Below are positions 1 to 9,435 of a DNA stretch of 64,000 nucleotides, one piece after another. Origin of the DNA: QHXN01 sp963785125 (GTDB lineage Bacteria; Acidobacteriota; Blastocatellia; Pyrinomonadales; Pyrinomonadaceae); the NCBI GenBank assembly GCA_963785125.1, contig CAWATU010000007.1, positions 1,054,001-1,118,000 of the forward strand, read 5' to 3'. The translations under genes were made by a program, and so were the position numbers. Below the pieces are notes generated by a model. That model worked only from the letters and a program-made list of their open reading frames with translations, had not been told where the DNA came from and made no database searches. The first letter of the stretch is position 1. The number at the start of each line of letters is the position of its first letter.

Positions 1-1692
1 GAGCGGCGCCGCATCCGTGTCGCGCGCGTCGGGCACGCGCCCTTTGACGACGGCAATGCCTGCGGCGCGGAAGTAGTCGGGGCTCACGCTGCGATAGTTG
101 ACCGAGGGACGCTGGTCGCGCCTGAGCGGCGACCGCCCCTCGAACTGAATGCCGGCGGTCGGCCCCTTCACGAGCGGCAGCGTGTTGATGAAGCCGACGG
201 ACTCGACGCCGGGGAGGACGGCGACGCGCTCGGCCACGTCGCGGTAGAAGTTCGTATACTGCGCGTCCTCTCGGAAGCGTTCGCCCGAAGGGCTCAGGCG
301 GAAGGTGAGCACGCTCTGCGGGCGGAAGCCCAGCTCGACGGCGCGCAAGGAGAGGAAGCTGCGGAAGAGGAGACCGGCGCCGACGAGCAGCACTAAGCTC
401 AGCGCCACCTCGGAGACGATTAAAAGGTTACGCAGGCGCCCCGCGCGCGCGCCGCCCGTCGAGCCCCGCGCGCTCTCCTTCAGCGCGCCCTGCACGTCCG
501 GCCGCGTGAACTGCAAGGCGGGCGCGAGCCCGAAGGCCAGCCCCGTCGCGCACGAGACGAGGAGCGTGAACCCGAGCACGCGCGGGTCAACGCCGATGTC
601 TGCGACGCGTGGGAACTCCGCGGGCAGCAAGCCCTTCAAAAGGTCAACACCCCACCAACCGAGCAGGAGCCCCGCGGCCCCGCCGAGGAGCGCGAGCAGC
701 ACGCTCTCGACGAGGAGCTGACGCGCGAGCCTGAGCCGCGTCGCGCCGAGCGCCGAGCGCACCGCCATCTCCTTCTGGCGCCCCGCGGCGCGTGCAAGCA
801 GCAGGTTCGCCACGTTCGCGCACGCGATGAGTAGCACGAGCGCGACCGCGCCGAGCAGCAGCAAAAGCGCACGGCTGCTCTCGCCGACGAGGTGCTCGTG
901 CAACGTGACGACGCGGTTGAAGCGCTTGCTGTTCGACTCGGGGTATTGCTCGCGCAGGCGCCCGGTGATGGTCTCCATCTCGGTGCGCGCGTGCTCAAGC
1001 GTCTCGCCTTGCTTGAGCAGCGCGACCGCGGTCAGGAACCCGAAGCCGCGCGAGCGCTCCACGTCCTGCTGCGCGCTGAAGGTGGGCACGCGCGCGAACG
1101 GCGGCACCCAGACCTCCGTGCGGTCGGGATACGAGAAGCCTTCGGGTGCGACGCCGATGACCTCGTAGGCGACGCCGTCGAGCGTGACGCTCTTCCCGAT
1201 GACGGAAGCGTCCGTGCCGAAGCGGCGTTGCCAGAGCGCGTGACTGAGGACGACGACGGGCGCGTGCCCGGCCTTCTCCTCTTCGGGCCGGAAGAAGCGG
1301 CCCGCGCGGGGCCGCGCGCCGAACACGTCGAAGAAGGCGGCCGAGGTCATGGCGAAGTCGATGCGCTCGGCCTCGTCGCCGACGGCGAGGTTCGACGTGC
1401 GCGTGAGGATGGCCGCCATGTGCTCGAAGACGTTGGCCTGCTCGCGCCAGTCGAGGAAGTTGGCCGCTGTGGACTGGACGCGCCGCCCCTCGGGGCTCAA
1501 CTCCTGAATGGCGACGACGCGCTCCGCGTTCGGATACTGGAGCGGACGCAGAAGCACGGCGTTGACGACCGAGAAGATGGCCGTGTTCGCGCCCACACCC
1601 AGCGCCAGCGCCACGACGGCAACCAGCGTGAAACCCGGGTTCGCGCGCATCGCCCGCACCCCGTACCGCACGTCCTGCCACAGTGTTCTCAT
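1..1692 (-). CDS. ADOP-family ABC transporter permease, 3' end cut by window
   Basis: An MacB/FtsX-type permease of the ADOP family (acidobacterial duplicated orphan permease). The frame is open from an ATG at 1692 to the window edge (564 codons), so the C-terminus lies outside. Visible in order are an N-terminal membrane helix with the motif NPGFTLVAVVALALGVGANT, a MacB periplasmic core-like domain, the first FtsX membrane block with the family signature IACANVANLLLARAA, then a second periplasmic domain. The missing end should carry the second FtsX block. It is the most distal visible gene of a run of five paralogous permeases behind one HlyD/ATPase pair. Substrate unknown; efflux or lipoprotein and peptide export is inferred from MacB homology. 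Confidence 0.9.
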   Translation of the reverse strand, partial: MRTLWQDVRYGVRAMRANPGFTLVAVVALALGVGANTAIFSVVNAVLLRPLQYPNAERVVAIQELSPEGRRVQSTAANFLDWREQANVFEHMAAILTRTSNLAVGDEAERIDFAMTSAAFFDVFGARPRAGRFFRPEEEKAGHAPVVVLSHALWQRRFGTDASVIGKSVTLDGVAYEVIGVAPEGFSYPDRTEVWVPPFARVPTFSAQQDVERSRGFGFLTAVALLKQGETLEHARTEMETITGRLREQYPESNSKRFNRVVTLHEHLVGESSRALLLLLGAVALVLLIACANVANLLLARAAGRQKEMAVRSALGATRLRLARQLLVESVLLALLGGAAGLLLGWWGVDLLKGLLPAEFPRVADIGVDPRVLGFTLLVSCATGLAFGLAPALQFTRPDVQGALKESARGSTGGARAGRLRNLLIVSEVALSLVLLVGAGLLFRSFLSLRAVELGFRPQSVLTFRLSPSGERFREDAQYTNFYRDVAERVAVLPGVESVGFINTLPLVKGPTAGIQFEGRSPLRRDQRPSVNYRSVSPDYFRAAGIAVVKGRVPDARDTDAAPL

Positions 1693-1710
1693 CGCTCCCC
1701 CTTTCGCATA

Positions 1711-1801
1711 AACCGTGAACCGTCAACCGTGACAGGAACGTGAACCGTGACGAGAGGAGAGCTGTTCTAACTTGTCACGGTTGACGGTTCACGGTTCACG
1801 G
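1711..1801. repeat. Intergenic long inverted repeat, CCGTGAACC class
   Basis: Arms at 1712-1734 and 1773-1795 are perfectly complementary over 23 bp. Each arm is made of repeated ACCGTGA/ACCGTCA words. The element fills almost the whole gap between two permease genes and begins a few bases after the upstream stop codon (minus strand). A close relative lies at 53667-53746. Confidence 0.9.
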
Positions 1802-1803
1802 TC

Positions 1804-4236
1804 TTACTCGTGCCTGAGAGCCACCATCGGATCGACCTTCGTCGCGCGGCGCGCGGGGACGAAGCAGGCGAGGAGCGCGGCGACGGCCAGCACGAACGCG
1901 ACGCCGCCGAAGACCAGCGGGTCGGTCGCCGAGACGCCGTAAAGGATGCTCGCCATCAGGCGCGTCAACAGGAGCGCGCACGCGAGCCCGAGCCCGAGCC
2001 CGATGAGCGTAAGCAAGAGCCCCTGCGAGAGGACGAGCCGCAGGATGTCACGCGCCTGCGCACCGAGCGCGAGCCGGATGCCGATCTCGTGGCGGCGCTG
2101 CGCCACCGCGTACGACATCACGGCGTAGAGCCCGACGGCCGCGAGCACGAGCGCGCTCAATGCGAAGAAGGCCAGCAGGAACATCGTCAGACGCTTCGGC
2201 GAGACCGCCTCGTCCACTACGTCGCGCAGCGTCCGCACGTCGTAGACGGGCAGCAACGCGTCCAGAGCCTTCACCTCACCGCGCACCGCCGGCACCAGCC
2301 CCGCCGCGGTCGCGCCCTCGCCCGCGCGCACGACGAGCGCCATCGTGTACCAGGGGTCTTGCCTGTACGGACGGTAGAGAGCCAACTCCGCCTCCGTGTC
2401 CATGTCCTCGTTCTTCACGTCGGCCGCGACCCCGACGATCTCCCACGGCCCTTCGTCTTCCGAGATGACAAGGCGCCGCCCGACCGCATCGCCCTGAGGG
2501 AAGTAGCGACGTGCGAGCGACTCGTTGACGATGCAGATTTTCGGCGCTCGCTCGTCGTCGGCGTCCGTGAAGCCGCGCCCGCTGACGAGCCGCGTGCCGA
2601 CCGCTTCGAAGTAGCCGGGCGTGACGAGATTGTAGTTGGCGTAGGGCCGCCGGTCGCGCGGCGGCGCCGGCTCGCCATCGACGCGGAAGTTGGAACTCAT
2701 GTTGCCCTCGCGGCTCATCGGGACGAAGTTGATGGCCGCGGCCGAGGCCACGCCGGGCAGGGCGCCGACGCGCTCGACGAGTTGCTTGTAGAAGTTCGCG
2801 CGCTGCGCGTTCTCGGGGTAGGCCGCGCGCGGCAGAGACATCTGCATGACGAGCACGCCGTCGGGCTTGACGCCGATGTCGGCCTTCATCATCTCGTAGA
2901 AGCTGCGCACCATCAGCCCCGCGCCCGCGAGCAGCACGAGCGACATCGCCACCTCGAAGACGACCAGCACGCTCCGCATCAGGTTGCGCCGCACGCCGCC
3001 GCTCGCGCCCTTCTGCCCGCCCTCCTTCAGAGACTCGTTCAGGTTCGTGCGCGTCGCCTGAAGCGCCGGGACGATGCCGAACACGACGCCCGTCAACATC
3101 GACGCGCCGAGCGTGAAGAGAAGCACGGTCGTGTCGATGCCCATCTGGCGCCAGCCGGGGATGAACTTGGTGAAGGTCGGCGGCATCCCCTTCGCGATGA
3201 ACTCGACGCCCCACACGGAGAGGAGCAGGCCCGCCGCGCCGCCGAGGAGCGCGAGTAACAGACTCTCGGTCAGCAGTTGCCGGATGAGGCGCCAGCGCGA
3301 CGCGCCGAGCGCCGTGCGCACGGCCAGCTCGCGCTGGCGCGACGAGGCGCGCACGAGCAGGAGGTTGGCGACGTTCGCGCACGCGATGAGCAGCACGAAG
3401 CCGACCGCCCCGAGCAGCACGACGAGGTAGGGCTTGGGGCCGCGCGTGAAGGAGTCGGTGAGCGACTCGGCGAAGGCCGTGCGCCCGCTGTTCGTGTCGG
3501 GATAGAGTTGGCGCTGGCGCTCGGCCACGGCGCGCACCTCGGCGTCGGCCTGCTCGACCGTGACGCCGGGCCGCACGAGGGCGACGACTTGCAGGTAGTG
3601 GTTGCCGCGGTTCTGCGCGTCCTCCGCGTCGAAGGCCAGCGGCGCCCAGACCTCGCAGGCGTTCAAGGGAAAGTCGAACTCTTCGGGCATGACGCCGACG
3701 ACCGTGCGCGGGACGTTGTCGATGCGGACGGTGCGGCCGACGATGTCTGGGTCGGCGCCGAAGCGTTCGCGCCAGAGGCTGTGCTTGATGAGGACGACGG
3801 GGTTGGCGCCCTGCGCGCCCTCCTCTTCGCTGAAGGTACGGCCGCGCTCGGCACGCGCGGCGAGCACGCGGAAGAGCGAGGGCGTGACGCGGGCGCCCGG
3901 GACGCGCTCGGGCTGCTCGCCTTCGTTGAGGCTGAAGTGCTGCGGGTTGTAGGCGGCCCACTCCTCGAAGGCGCGCGTCTGTTCACGCCAGTCGATGTAG
4001 TTGGCGGGCGCGACCGAGTTGCGGTTGTTGGTCTGGTCAACGCCGCGCTCCCAGACCATCACGACCCTCTGCGTCGTCTCGTACGCGAACGGCCGCAGCA
4101 GAAGGGCGTTGACGACCGAGAAGATGGTCGTGTTCGCGCCCACACCCAAAGCCACGGCCAGTATCGCCACAGCCGTAAACCCCGGGTTCTTCCACAGCAT
4201 CCGCGCCGCGAACCCCAAATCTCGCCAGAGAGTCAT
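1804..4236 (-). CDS. ADOP-family ABC transporter permease (810 aa)
   Basis: A full-length duplicated MacB/FtsX permease. The order is an N-terminal helix (about residues 18-40), MacB periplasmic core (about 50-250), FtsX block 1 with IACANVANLLLVRASSRQRE (about 275-400), a second periplasmic core (about 440-650) and FtsX block 2 (about 690-805). The protein ends in the near-invariant tail PARRATKVDPMVALRHE shared by the four complete permeases here. It has no ATPase domain, so it probably depends on the ATPase at 11993-12730 or another one. It sits in tandem with its paralogues, separated by a hairpin element on each side. Substrate unknown. Confidence 0.93.
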   Translation of the reverse strand: MTLWRDLGFAARMLWKNPGFTAVAILAVALGVGANTTIFSVVNALLLRPFAYETTQRVVMVWERGVDQTNNRNSVAPANYIDWREQTRAFEEWAAYNPQHFSLNEGEQPERVPGARVTPSLFRVLAARAERGRTFSEEEGAQGANPVVLIKHSLWRERFGADPDIVGRTVRIDNVPRTVVGVMPEEFDFPLNACEVWAPLAFDAEDAQNRGNHYLQVVALVRPGVTVEQADAEVRAVAERQRQLYPDTNSGRTAFAESLTDSFTRGPKPYLVVLLGAVGFVLLIACANVANLLLVRASSRQRELAVRTALGASRWRLIRQLLTESLLLALLGGAAGLLLSVWGVEFIAKGMPPTFTKFIPGWRQMGIDTTVLLFTLGASMLTGVVFGIVPALQATRTNLNESLKEGGQKGASGGVRRNLMRSVLVVFEVAMSLVLLAGAGLMVRSFYEMMKADIGVKPDGVLVMQMSLPRAAYPENAQRANFYKQLVERVGALPGVASAAAINFVPMSREGNMSSNFRVDGEPAPPRDRRPYANYNLVTPGYFEAVGTRLVSGRGFTDADDERAPKICIVNESLARRYFPQGDAVGRRLVISEDEGPWEIVGVAADVKNEDMDTEAELALYRPYRQDPWYTMALVVRAGEGATAAGLVPAVRGEVKALDALLPVYDVRTLRDVVDEAVSPKRLTMFLLAFFALSALVLAAVGLYAVMSYAVAQRRHEIGIRLALGAQARDILRLVLSQGLLLTLIGLGLGLACALLLTRLMASILYGVSATDPLVFGGVAFVLAVAALLACFVPARRATKVDPMVALRHE

Positions 4237-4259
4237 CCTGCTTACTCCGTTCGCAAATC

Positions 4260-4308
4260 AATGATGAATGATGAATTAAGAACCGTCTTCAATTCATCAT
4301 TCATCATT
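4260..4308. repeat. Intergenic long inverted repeat, GATGAAT class
   Basis: AATGATGAATGATGAATT at 4260-4277 is exactly complementary to 4291-4308, and the match extends with one gap. Further copies of the ATTCATCATT word run on to the stop codon at 4318. It fills the gap between two ADOP genes. The same word class occurs at 49638-49691. Confidence 0.88.
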
Positions 4309-4317
4309 CCGTATTCA

Positions 4318-6771
4318 TCATTCGTATCTCAGTGCCACCATCGGGTCCACCTTCGTCGCGCGGCGCGCGGGCAGGTAGCAGGCGAGGAACGCCGCGGCTG
4401 CCAGCAGCGCCGAGATGGCCGCGTAGGTCAGCGGGTCGGTCGCCGAGACGCCGAACAAAAGGCTTCCCATCACGCGCGTCAATGCGAACGCGCCCGCGAG
4501 CCCCGCGCCGATGCCCGCCAGCGCCAGAAGCATCCCGCGCTTGATGACGAGGCCGAGCACGTCGCGCCCACGCGCGCCCAGCGCCACGCGGACGCCTATC
4601 TCACGCGTCCGCTGCGCCACCGAGTAACTCATCACGCCGTAGATGCCGACGGCCGCCAGCGCCATCGCCACCAGCGCGAAGAGCCCGAGCGCCAGCATCG
4701 CGAAGCGCCGCCGCGCCAGAGACTCGGAGAGGCGCTGCTCCATCGTCTTGATGTCGAAGACGGGCACGTTCGGCTCTATCGCGCGCGCCTCCCTGACCAC
4801 GGCGGGTGCGAGCGTTTCGGCATCGCCCGCGGCGCGCGCCACCACGTACATCGTCCCCGAAGGGCTCTGCCCGAACGGCATGTAGATGGTGACGCGCGAG
4901 TCGGTGTCGAGCGCGTACTGCTTGACGCCGCCGACGACGCCCACGACCGTCCGCCACGGCGAGTCGCTGTCGGGGCCGCCGGGCTTGAGCCGCTTGCCCA
5001 CGGCCTCCTGCCCCGGCCAGTAGGTGCGCGCCATCTTCTCGTCGATGATGGCTACCTTCGGCGCGTCCTTCACGGCGTCGCGCTCGTCGAAGTGGCGGCC
5101 ACTGAGCAGCGGCACCCGCATCGTCTCAAAGTAGCCCGTGCCCGCAATGCGGTAGTCGGCCTGGATTGCCTCCTGCCCCGTCGTCGGCACGTAGCCCTCT
5201 ATCGTGACGCTCCCCCAGCCGATGCCGCCGCTGAGCGGGATGATCGAGGCCGCGCCCGCCGACTCCACGCCGGGCAGCGCGCGCACGCGCTTGAGCAGTT
5301 GATCGAAGTACTCGGTCGTCCGCTCGCCCTGATAGCCGGTGCCCCCGACCGACAGGCGCAGCGAGAGGACGCCGCGCTCGTCGAACCCCGGCTCGACCTG
5401 CTGCACGCGCATGAAGCTGCGGATGAGCAGGCCCGCGCCGACTAAGAGCACAAGCGAGAGCGCGACCTCCGTGACGACGAGCGCGTTGCGCAGGCGCTGC
5501 CCGCCGCCGCCCGTCGAGCCCCGCGCGCCCTCCTTGAGCGTCTCGCCCAGATTCACGCGCGACCCGCGCAGCGCCGGCGCGAGTCCGAACAGCACGCCCG
5601 TCAGCATCGTCACGGCCGAGGTGAAGAGAAGCACGCGCCCGTCGAGCGTGACGTTTTGCAGGCGCGGGATGTTGGCGGGCGCGAGGCTGCGCAGCGCGTC
5701 GAGGCCCCAGAAGGCGACGAGCAGACCGAGCGCGCCGCCGACAAAGGAGAGCGCGACGCTCTCGGTCAAAAGTTGCCGCACGATGCGCCAGCGCCCCGCG
5801 CCGATGGCGGTGCGCACGGCCATCTCTTTCTCGCGCACGGCCGCGCGCGCCAGCAGGAGGTTGGCGACGTTCGCGCACGCGATCAGGAGCACGAAGCCGA
5901 CCGCGCCGAGCAGGATGAGCAGCGACGTGCGCACGTCGCCGACCACCTGTTCGAGCAGCGGGCGGACGCTCAGGCGGAAGGCGCGGCTCGGCGGGTAGTC
6001 GTCGGGGAACTGCTGCCCGAGGCGGCTCGGGATGAGGTCAAGCTCGGACTGCGCCTGTCCGACGGTCGCGCCTGGGCGTAGGCGCGTGAGGATGTTGTAG
6101 TTCTCGTCGCCCTGACTCTCCATCCGCTCGGCCGTGAGCGCGAGCGGCAGCAGAACGTCCGGCTGCTGGATGGCCCCCACGGTCGGCAGCACCTCATAGC
6201 CGAGCGCGAAGTCGGCCGGCATGACGCCGACGACGGTGTAGCTCTGCCCGTTGAGCGTGATCGCGCGCCCCGCTATGTTCGGGTCGGAGCCGAAGCGCCG
6301 CTGCCAGAGGCCATGACTCAAGACGACAATCGACGGACGGCCCGGCGCGTCCTCCTCCGGCAGGAAGACGCGGCCGAGCGCGGGGCGCACGCCGAGGAGC
6401 GGGAACAGGTTCGACGTAGCCCGCACGACGCCGACGCGCTCGGCCCCGCCGTCAACCGAGAGGTTGGAGCTTGAGCCATGCACAAGCGCGAGGTCTTCAA
6501 AGACGCTCGTCTGCGATTTGACGGCGGCGAACTGCCCCGGCGAAGGCCAGTCCTGCGCGACGTTCGCGCCCGGCGAGTGCGTCCAGATGATGGCCAGCCG
6601 CTCAGACTCCGCGTAGGGCAGCGGCCGGAGCAGCAGGCCGTTGACGACCGAGAAGATGGCGCTGTTCGCGCCGATGCCCAGCGCCAGCGTCAAGACCGAC
6701 ACCAGCGCGAACCCCGGACTCTTCAGCAGCGTCCGCACCCCGAAGCGCAAATCTTGCAGGAACGTCCTCAT
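4318..6771 (-). CDS. ADOP-family ABC transporter permease (817 aa)
   Basis: A complete ADOP permease with duplicated MacB periplasmic core and FtsX membrane blocks. The N-terminal helix contains LVSVLTLALGIGANSAIFSV. FtsX block 1 carries IACANVANLLLARAAVREKE near residue 290. The second half includes a periplasmic domain with the LSGRHFDERD type of motif common to this family. FtsX block 2 ends PARRATKVDPMVALRYE. The start ATG at 6771 gives the family's usual MRTFLQDLRFG opening. It is co-directional with four paralogues, so co-transcription is likely unless the intergenic hairpins stop or dampen it. Confidence 0.93.
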   Translation of the reverse strand: MRTFLQDLRFGVRTLLKSPGFALVSVLTLALGIGANSAIFSVVNGLLLRPLPYAESERLAIIWTHSPGANVAQDWPSPGQFAAVKSQTSVFEDLALVHGSSSNLSVDGGAERVGVVRATSNLFPLLGVRPALGRVFLPEEDAPGRPSIVVLSHGLWQRRFGSDPNIAGRAITLNGQSYTVVGVMPADFALGYEVLPTVGAIQQPDVLLPLALTAERMESQGDENYNILTRLRPGATVGQAQSELDLIPSRLGQQFPDDYPPSRAFRLSVRPLLEQVVGDVRTSLLILLGAVGFVLLIACANVANLLLARAAVREKEMAVRTAIGAGRWRIVRQLLTESVALSFVGGALGLLVAFWGLDALRSLAPANIPRLQNVTLDGRVLLFTSAVTMLTGVLFGLAPALRGSRVNLGETLKEGARGSTGGGGQRLRNALVVTEVALSLVLLVGAGLLIRSFMRVQQVEPGFDERGVLSLRLSVGGTGYQGERTTEYFDQLLKRVRALPGVESAGAASIIPLSGGIGWGSVTIEGYVPTTGQEAIQADYRIAGTGYFETMRVPLLSGRHFDERDAVKDAPKVAIIDEKMARTYWPGQEAVGKRLKPGGPDSDSPWRTVVGVVGGVKQYALDTDSRVTIYMPFGQSPSGTMYVVARAAGDAETLAPAVVREARAIEPNVPVFDIKTMEQRLSESLARRRFAMLALGLFALVAMALAAVGIYGVMSYSVAQRTREIGVRVALGARGRDVLGLVIKRGMLLALAGIGAGLAGAFALTRVMGSLLFGVSATDPLTYAAISALLAAAAFLACYLPARRATKVDPMVALRYE

Positions 6772-6793
6772 GGCTTACCCTCAACGCTACTGA

Positions 6794-6882
6794 GTCAGGA
6801 CCACCCGCGGTAGCGGGTGGGGCTTGGTTAACCGAGCGCGCCGTATCGCAGAGGCCCACCCGCTACCGCAGGTGGTCCTGAC
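6794..6882. repeat. Intergenic nested inverted repeat, CCACCCGCGGTAGCGGGTGG class
   Basis: Arms at 6794-6820 and 6856-6882 match at 26 of 27 bases. The left arm itself contains a perfect 8-bp hairpin (CCACCCGC-GGTA-GCGGGTGG), so this element can fold as one long hairpin or as two small ones. It lies between two ADOP genes. Confidence 0.9.
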
Positions 6883-6886
6883 CTGT

Positions 6887-9328
6887 TTACTCGTATCTCA
6901 AGGCCACCATCGGATCGACCTTCGTCGCTCTGCGCGCCGGGAGGAGGCAGGCGAGGAGCGCCACGCCGAGCAGCACCAGCGCGACGCAGGCGAACGTCAG
7001 AGGGTCTGTGGCCTTGACGCCGTAGAGCAGGCTCGACAGAACGCGCGTCAGCGCGAACGTAAGCAGGAGCGCGAGGCCGAGCCCGATGACGATGCCCACG
7101 AGCGTGAGCCCGAACCCCTGACCCACGACGAGCTTGAGGATGTCTGCGGCGCGCGCGCCGAGCGCCATCCGCACCCCTATCTCGTGGCGGCGCTGCGTGA
7201 CCGAATAGGAGATGACGCCGTAGATGCCGACCGCCGCGAGCAAAAGCCCCACGCCCGCGAACGCCGCGATGAGCACCATCTGGAAGCGGCGGCGCGAGAC
7301 CGACTCGGACATCACCTGCTCCATCGTGCGGACGTTGTAGAGCGGCAGGTCTTTGTCCAACGCCGCCAGCTCGCGCCGCAGCGCCGGGACGAGGGTCGCG
7401 GGGTCGGCCGACGTGCGCGCCACGAACGACATCGCGCGGCGCGGGAACTGCGCGGCCGGGCCGTACATCTGCGGGTACGGCACCGTCTCAAGCCCGACGT
7501 TACGCGTGTCCTTGACGATGCCGATGACCGTCATCCAGGGCGTCTTCTCGGGGTTGCCGAGGTTGACGCGCTTGCCGATGGGGTCTTCGTTCGGCCAGTA
7601 GCGGCGGGCCATCGCTTCGTTGATGACGACCACGTCAGGCGTCCCCTCGACGTGCCGCTCCGTCAGCCGCTCGCCGCGGACGTGGCCGATGCCCATCACG
7701 TCAAAGTAGCCGGGCGTGACGACGAAGACCTCCGAGTCCTGCACCACCTCGGGCGGCAGTTGCGGCCGGCCTTCGATGACGAACGAGAGCACGTCGGCGC
7801 CGCCGGTCAGCGGGAGCGCGTCCGCGAGCGCCGCGCGCTCGACGCCGGGCAGCGCCGACGCCCGCGCCGTGAGCTGCTCGGCGAAGTTGACGATCTGCGG
7901 CGGCTCCTTGTACTTGGCCCCGGGCAGCGCGAAGTCGAAGGTCACGATGCGCTCGGGGCGGAAGCCCGGGTCAACCGACTGTATCGCGTGGAAGCTGCGA
8001 ATCATCAGGCCCGCGCAGGCAAGCAGGACGGCCGTGATGGCTATCTCTGCGACGACGAGCGAGCTGCGCAGGCGGCGCGCGCTCTGCCCGGCAGTCGGGC
8101 CGCGGCTGCCGCCCTCCTTGAGCGATTCGGCGAGGTCGGTCTTCGACGCGCTCAGGGCCGGGAGCAGTCCGAAGATGATTCCCGTCAAGACCGACACGCC
8201 GAGGGTGAAGGCGAGCACGCGCGCGTCGAGCCCCACCTCTTCGAGCCGAGGGATGTGGCCGGGGCTCAAAGCCACGAGCAGCTCGACGCCCCACGCGGCG
8301 AGCACAAGGCCGAGCCCACCGCCCGCGAGCCCGAGCAACAGACTCTCCGTCAGGAGTTGTCGTACCAAGCGCCAGCGCCGTGCACCGAGCGCCGAGCGTA
8401 CGGCGATCTCCTGCCGCCGCGCCATCGCACGTGCAAGCAAAAGGTTGGCGACGTTCGCGCACGCGATGAGGAGCAGGAACCCGACCACTCCCATCAAGAC
8501 CCACAGCGCCTGCCGGACGTTGCCGACAATCCTCTCGTGCAGCGGCTGCGCCTTCACGACCCACCCGGCGTTGGCCGAGGGGTACTCCGTCTCCAAACCC
8601 GCGGCGAGGGCCGTCAGCTCGGCCTGCGCCTGCTCGATGGTCGCGCCCGCGCGGAGACGGCCGACTACGTTGAGGAAGTCAGCCCGGCGTCTCGAATTGT
8701 CGAAGTTGAAGGCGATGGGGAACCACATCTCGGGCGGCTTCGGGCCGCGCACCGGCGACTTGAAGTCGGCGGGCGCGACGCCGACGACCGTGAACGGGTT
8801 GCCGCTCACGGTTATCGTCTGCCCTAACGCCTGCGGGTTCGCGCCGAAGCGGCGCTGCCAGAGGCCGTGGCTCAGGACGACGACGCGGTTCTTCCCCGTC
8901 GTCTCCTCTTCGGGCAGGAAGCCGCGGCCGAGGGCGGGCGCGACGCCGATGACCTGGAAGAAGTTGGCCGAGGTGGAGACGGCCGGGACGCGCTCGGGCT
9001 CGCCGCCGCCGTCGGTCAGCGTCGCGGCCGTGTTGGCGAAGGCGGCAACGCCGTCGAAGCTGCGCACCTGCGTGCGCCAGTCGTTGTAGTTGGGCGCGGA
9101 GGCCGCCTCGTCAAAGATGTTCGCGCCCGGATTGTTCTCGCGCACCCAGACGAGCCGCTCCGGCTCGGGGTAAGGCAGGGGGCTTAAGAGCACCGCCTTG
9201 ACGACCGAGAAGATAGCCGTGTTCGCGCCCACGCCGAGCGCCAGCGCCAAGACGGCCACCAGCGTGAAGCCCGGGCTCTTCGCCAGCGTCCGCAACGCGT
9301 AACGCACGTCCTGAATCAGAGTCCTCAT
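6887..9328 (-). CDS. ADOP-family ABC transporter permease (813 aa)
   Basis: A complete ADOP permease. It opens MRTLIQDVRYALRTLAKS and has the N-terminal helix LVAVLALALGVGANTAIFSV. FtsX block 1 has IACANVANLLLARAMARRQE. A second periplasmic core follows, then FtsX block 2, whose tail ends PARRATKVDPMVALRYE. A GGAG-type ribosome site lies just before the ATG at 9328. The four complete permeases are recognisably paralogous along their whole length but clearly diverged, which suggests old duplications kept by selection rather than recent copying. Substrate unknown. Confidence 0.93.
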   Translation of the reverse strand: MRTLIQDVRYALRTLAKSPGFTLVAVLALALGVGANTAIFSVVKAVLLSPLPYPEPERLVWVRENNPGANIFDEAASAPNYNDWRTQVRSFDGVAAFANTAATLTDGGGEPERVPAVSTSANFFQVIGVAPALGRGFLPEEETTGKNRVVVLSHGLWQRRFGANPQALGQTITVSGNPFTVVGVAPADFKSPVRGPKPPEMWFPIAFNFDNSRRRADFLNVVGRLRAGATIEQAQAELTALAAGLETEYPSANAGWVVKAQPLHERIVGNVRQALWVLMGVVGFLLLIACANVANLLLARAMARRQEIAVRSALGARRWRLVRQLLTESLLLGLAGGGLGLVLAAWGVELLVALSPGHIPRLEEVGLDARVLAFTLGVSVLTGIIFGLLPALSASKTDLAESLKEGGSRGPTAGQSARRLRSSLVVAEIAITAVLLACAGLMIRSFHAIQSVDPGFRPERIVTFDFALPGAKYKEPPQIVNFAEQLTARASALPGVERAALADALPLTGGADVLSFVIEGRPQLPPEVVQDSEVFVVTPGYFDVMGIGHVRGERLTERHVEGTPDVVVINEAMARRYWPNEDPIGKRVNLGNPEKTPWMTVIGIVKDTRNVGLETVPYPQMYGPAAQFPRRAMSFVARTSADPATLVPALRRELAALDKDLPLYNVRTMEQVMSESVSRRRFQMVLIAAFAGVGLLLAAVGIYGVISYSVTQRRHEIGVRMALGARAADILKLVVGQGFGLTLVGIVIGLGLALLLTFALTRVLSSLLYGVKATDPLTFACVALVLLGVALLACLLPARRATKVDPMVALRYE

Positions 9329-9343
9329 CGCTCACTCCGTTCA

Positions 9344-9435
9344 CGAGTGATAAGTGATGAGTGACGGGTGATGAGAACCAACCGGGGGTTCCCTTTCCTC
9401 CCGCTCATCGCCCGTCACTCATCACTTATCACTCG
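9344..9435. repeat. Intergenic long inverted repeat, GTGATGAGTGA class
   Basis: Arms at 9344-9375 and 9404-9435 match at 31 of 32 bases and are built of GTGATAAGTGATGAGTGACGGG words. The right arm runs into the last codons of the upstream gene: on the minus strand the stop TGA at 9431-9429 lies inside the arm. A related element lies at 45094-45155. Confidence 0.92.

Noticed and set aside
1810..5445. Very long open frames on the plus strand opposite the permeases (for example 1810-3258 and 3277-5445)
   Set aside because: They are Arg/His/Ala-rich, have no motif and run antisense to clear ADOP genes; this is the usual antisense openness of high-GC coding DNA. The same applies to 6824-8827, 9714-11972, 17488-18963 and the part of the rpiA frame before 52255.
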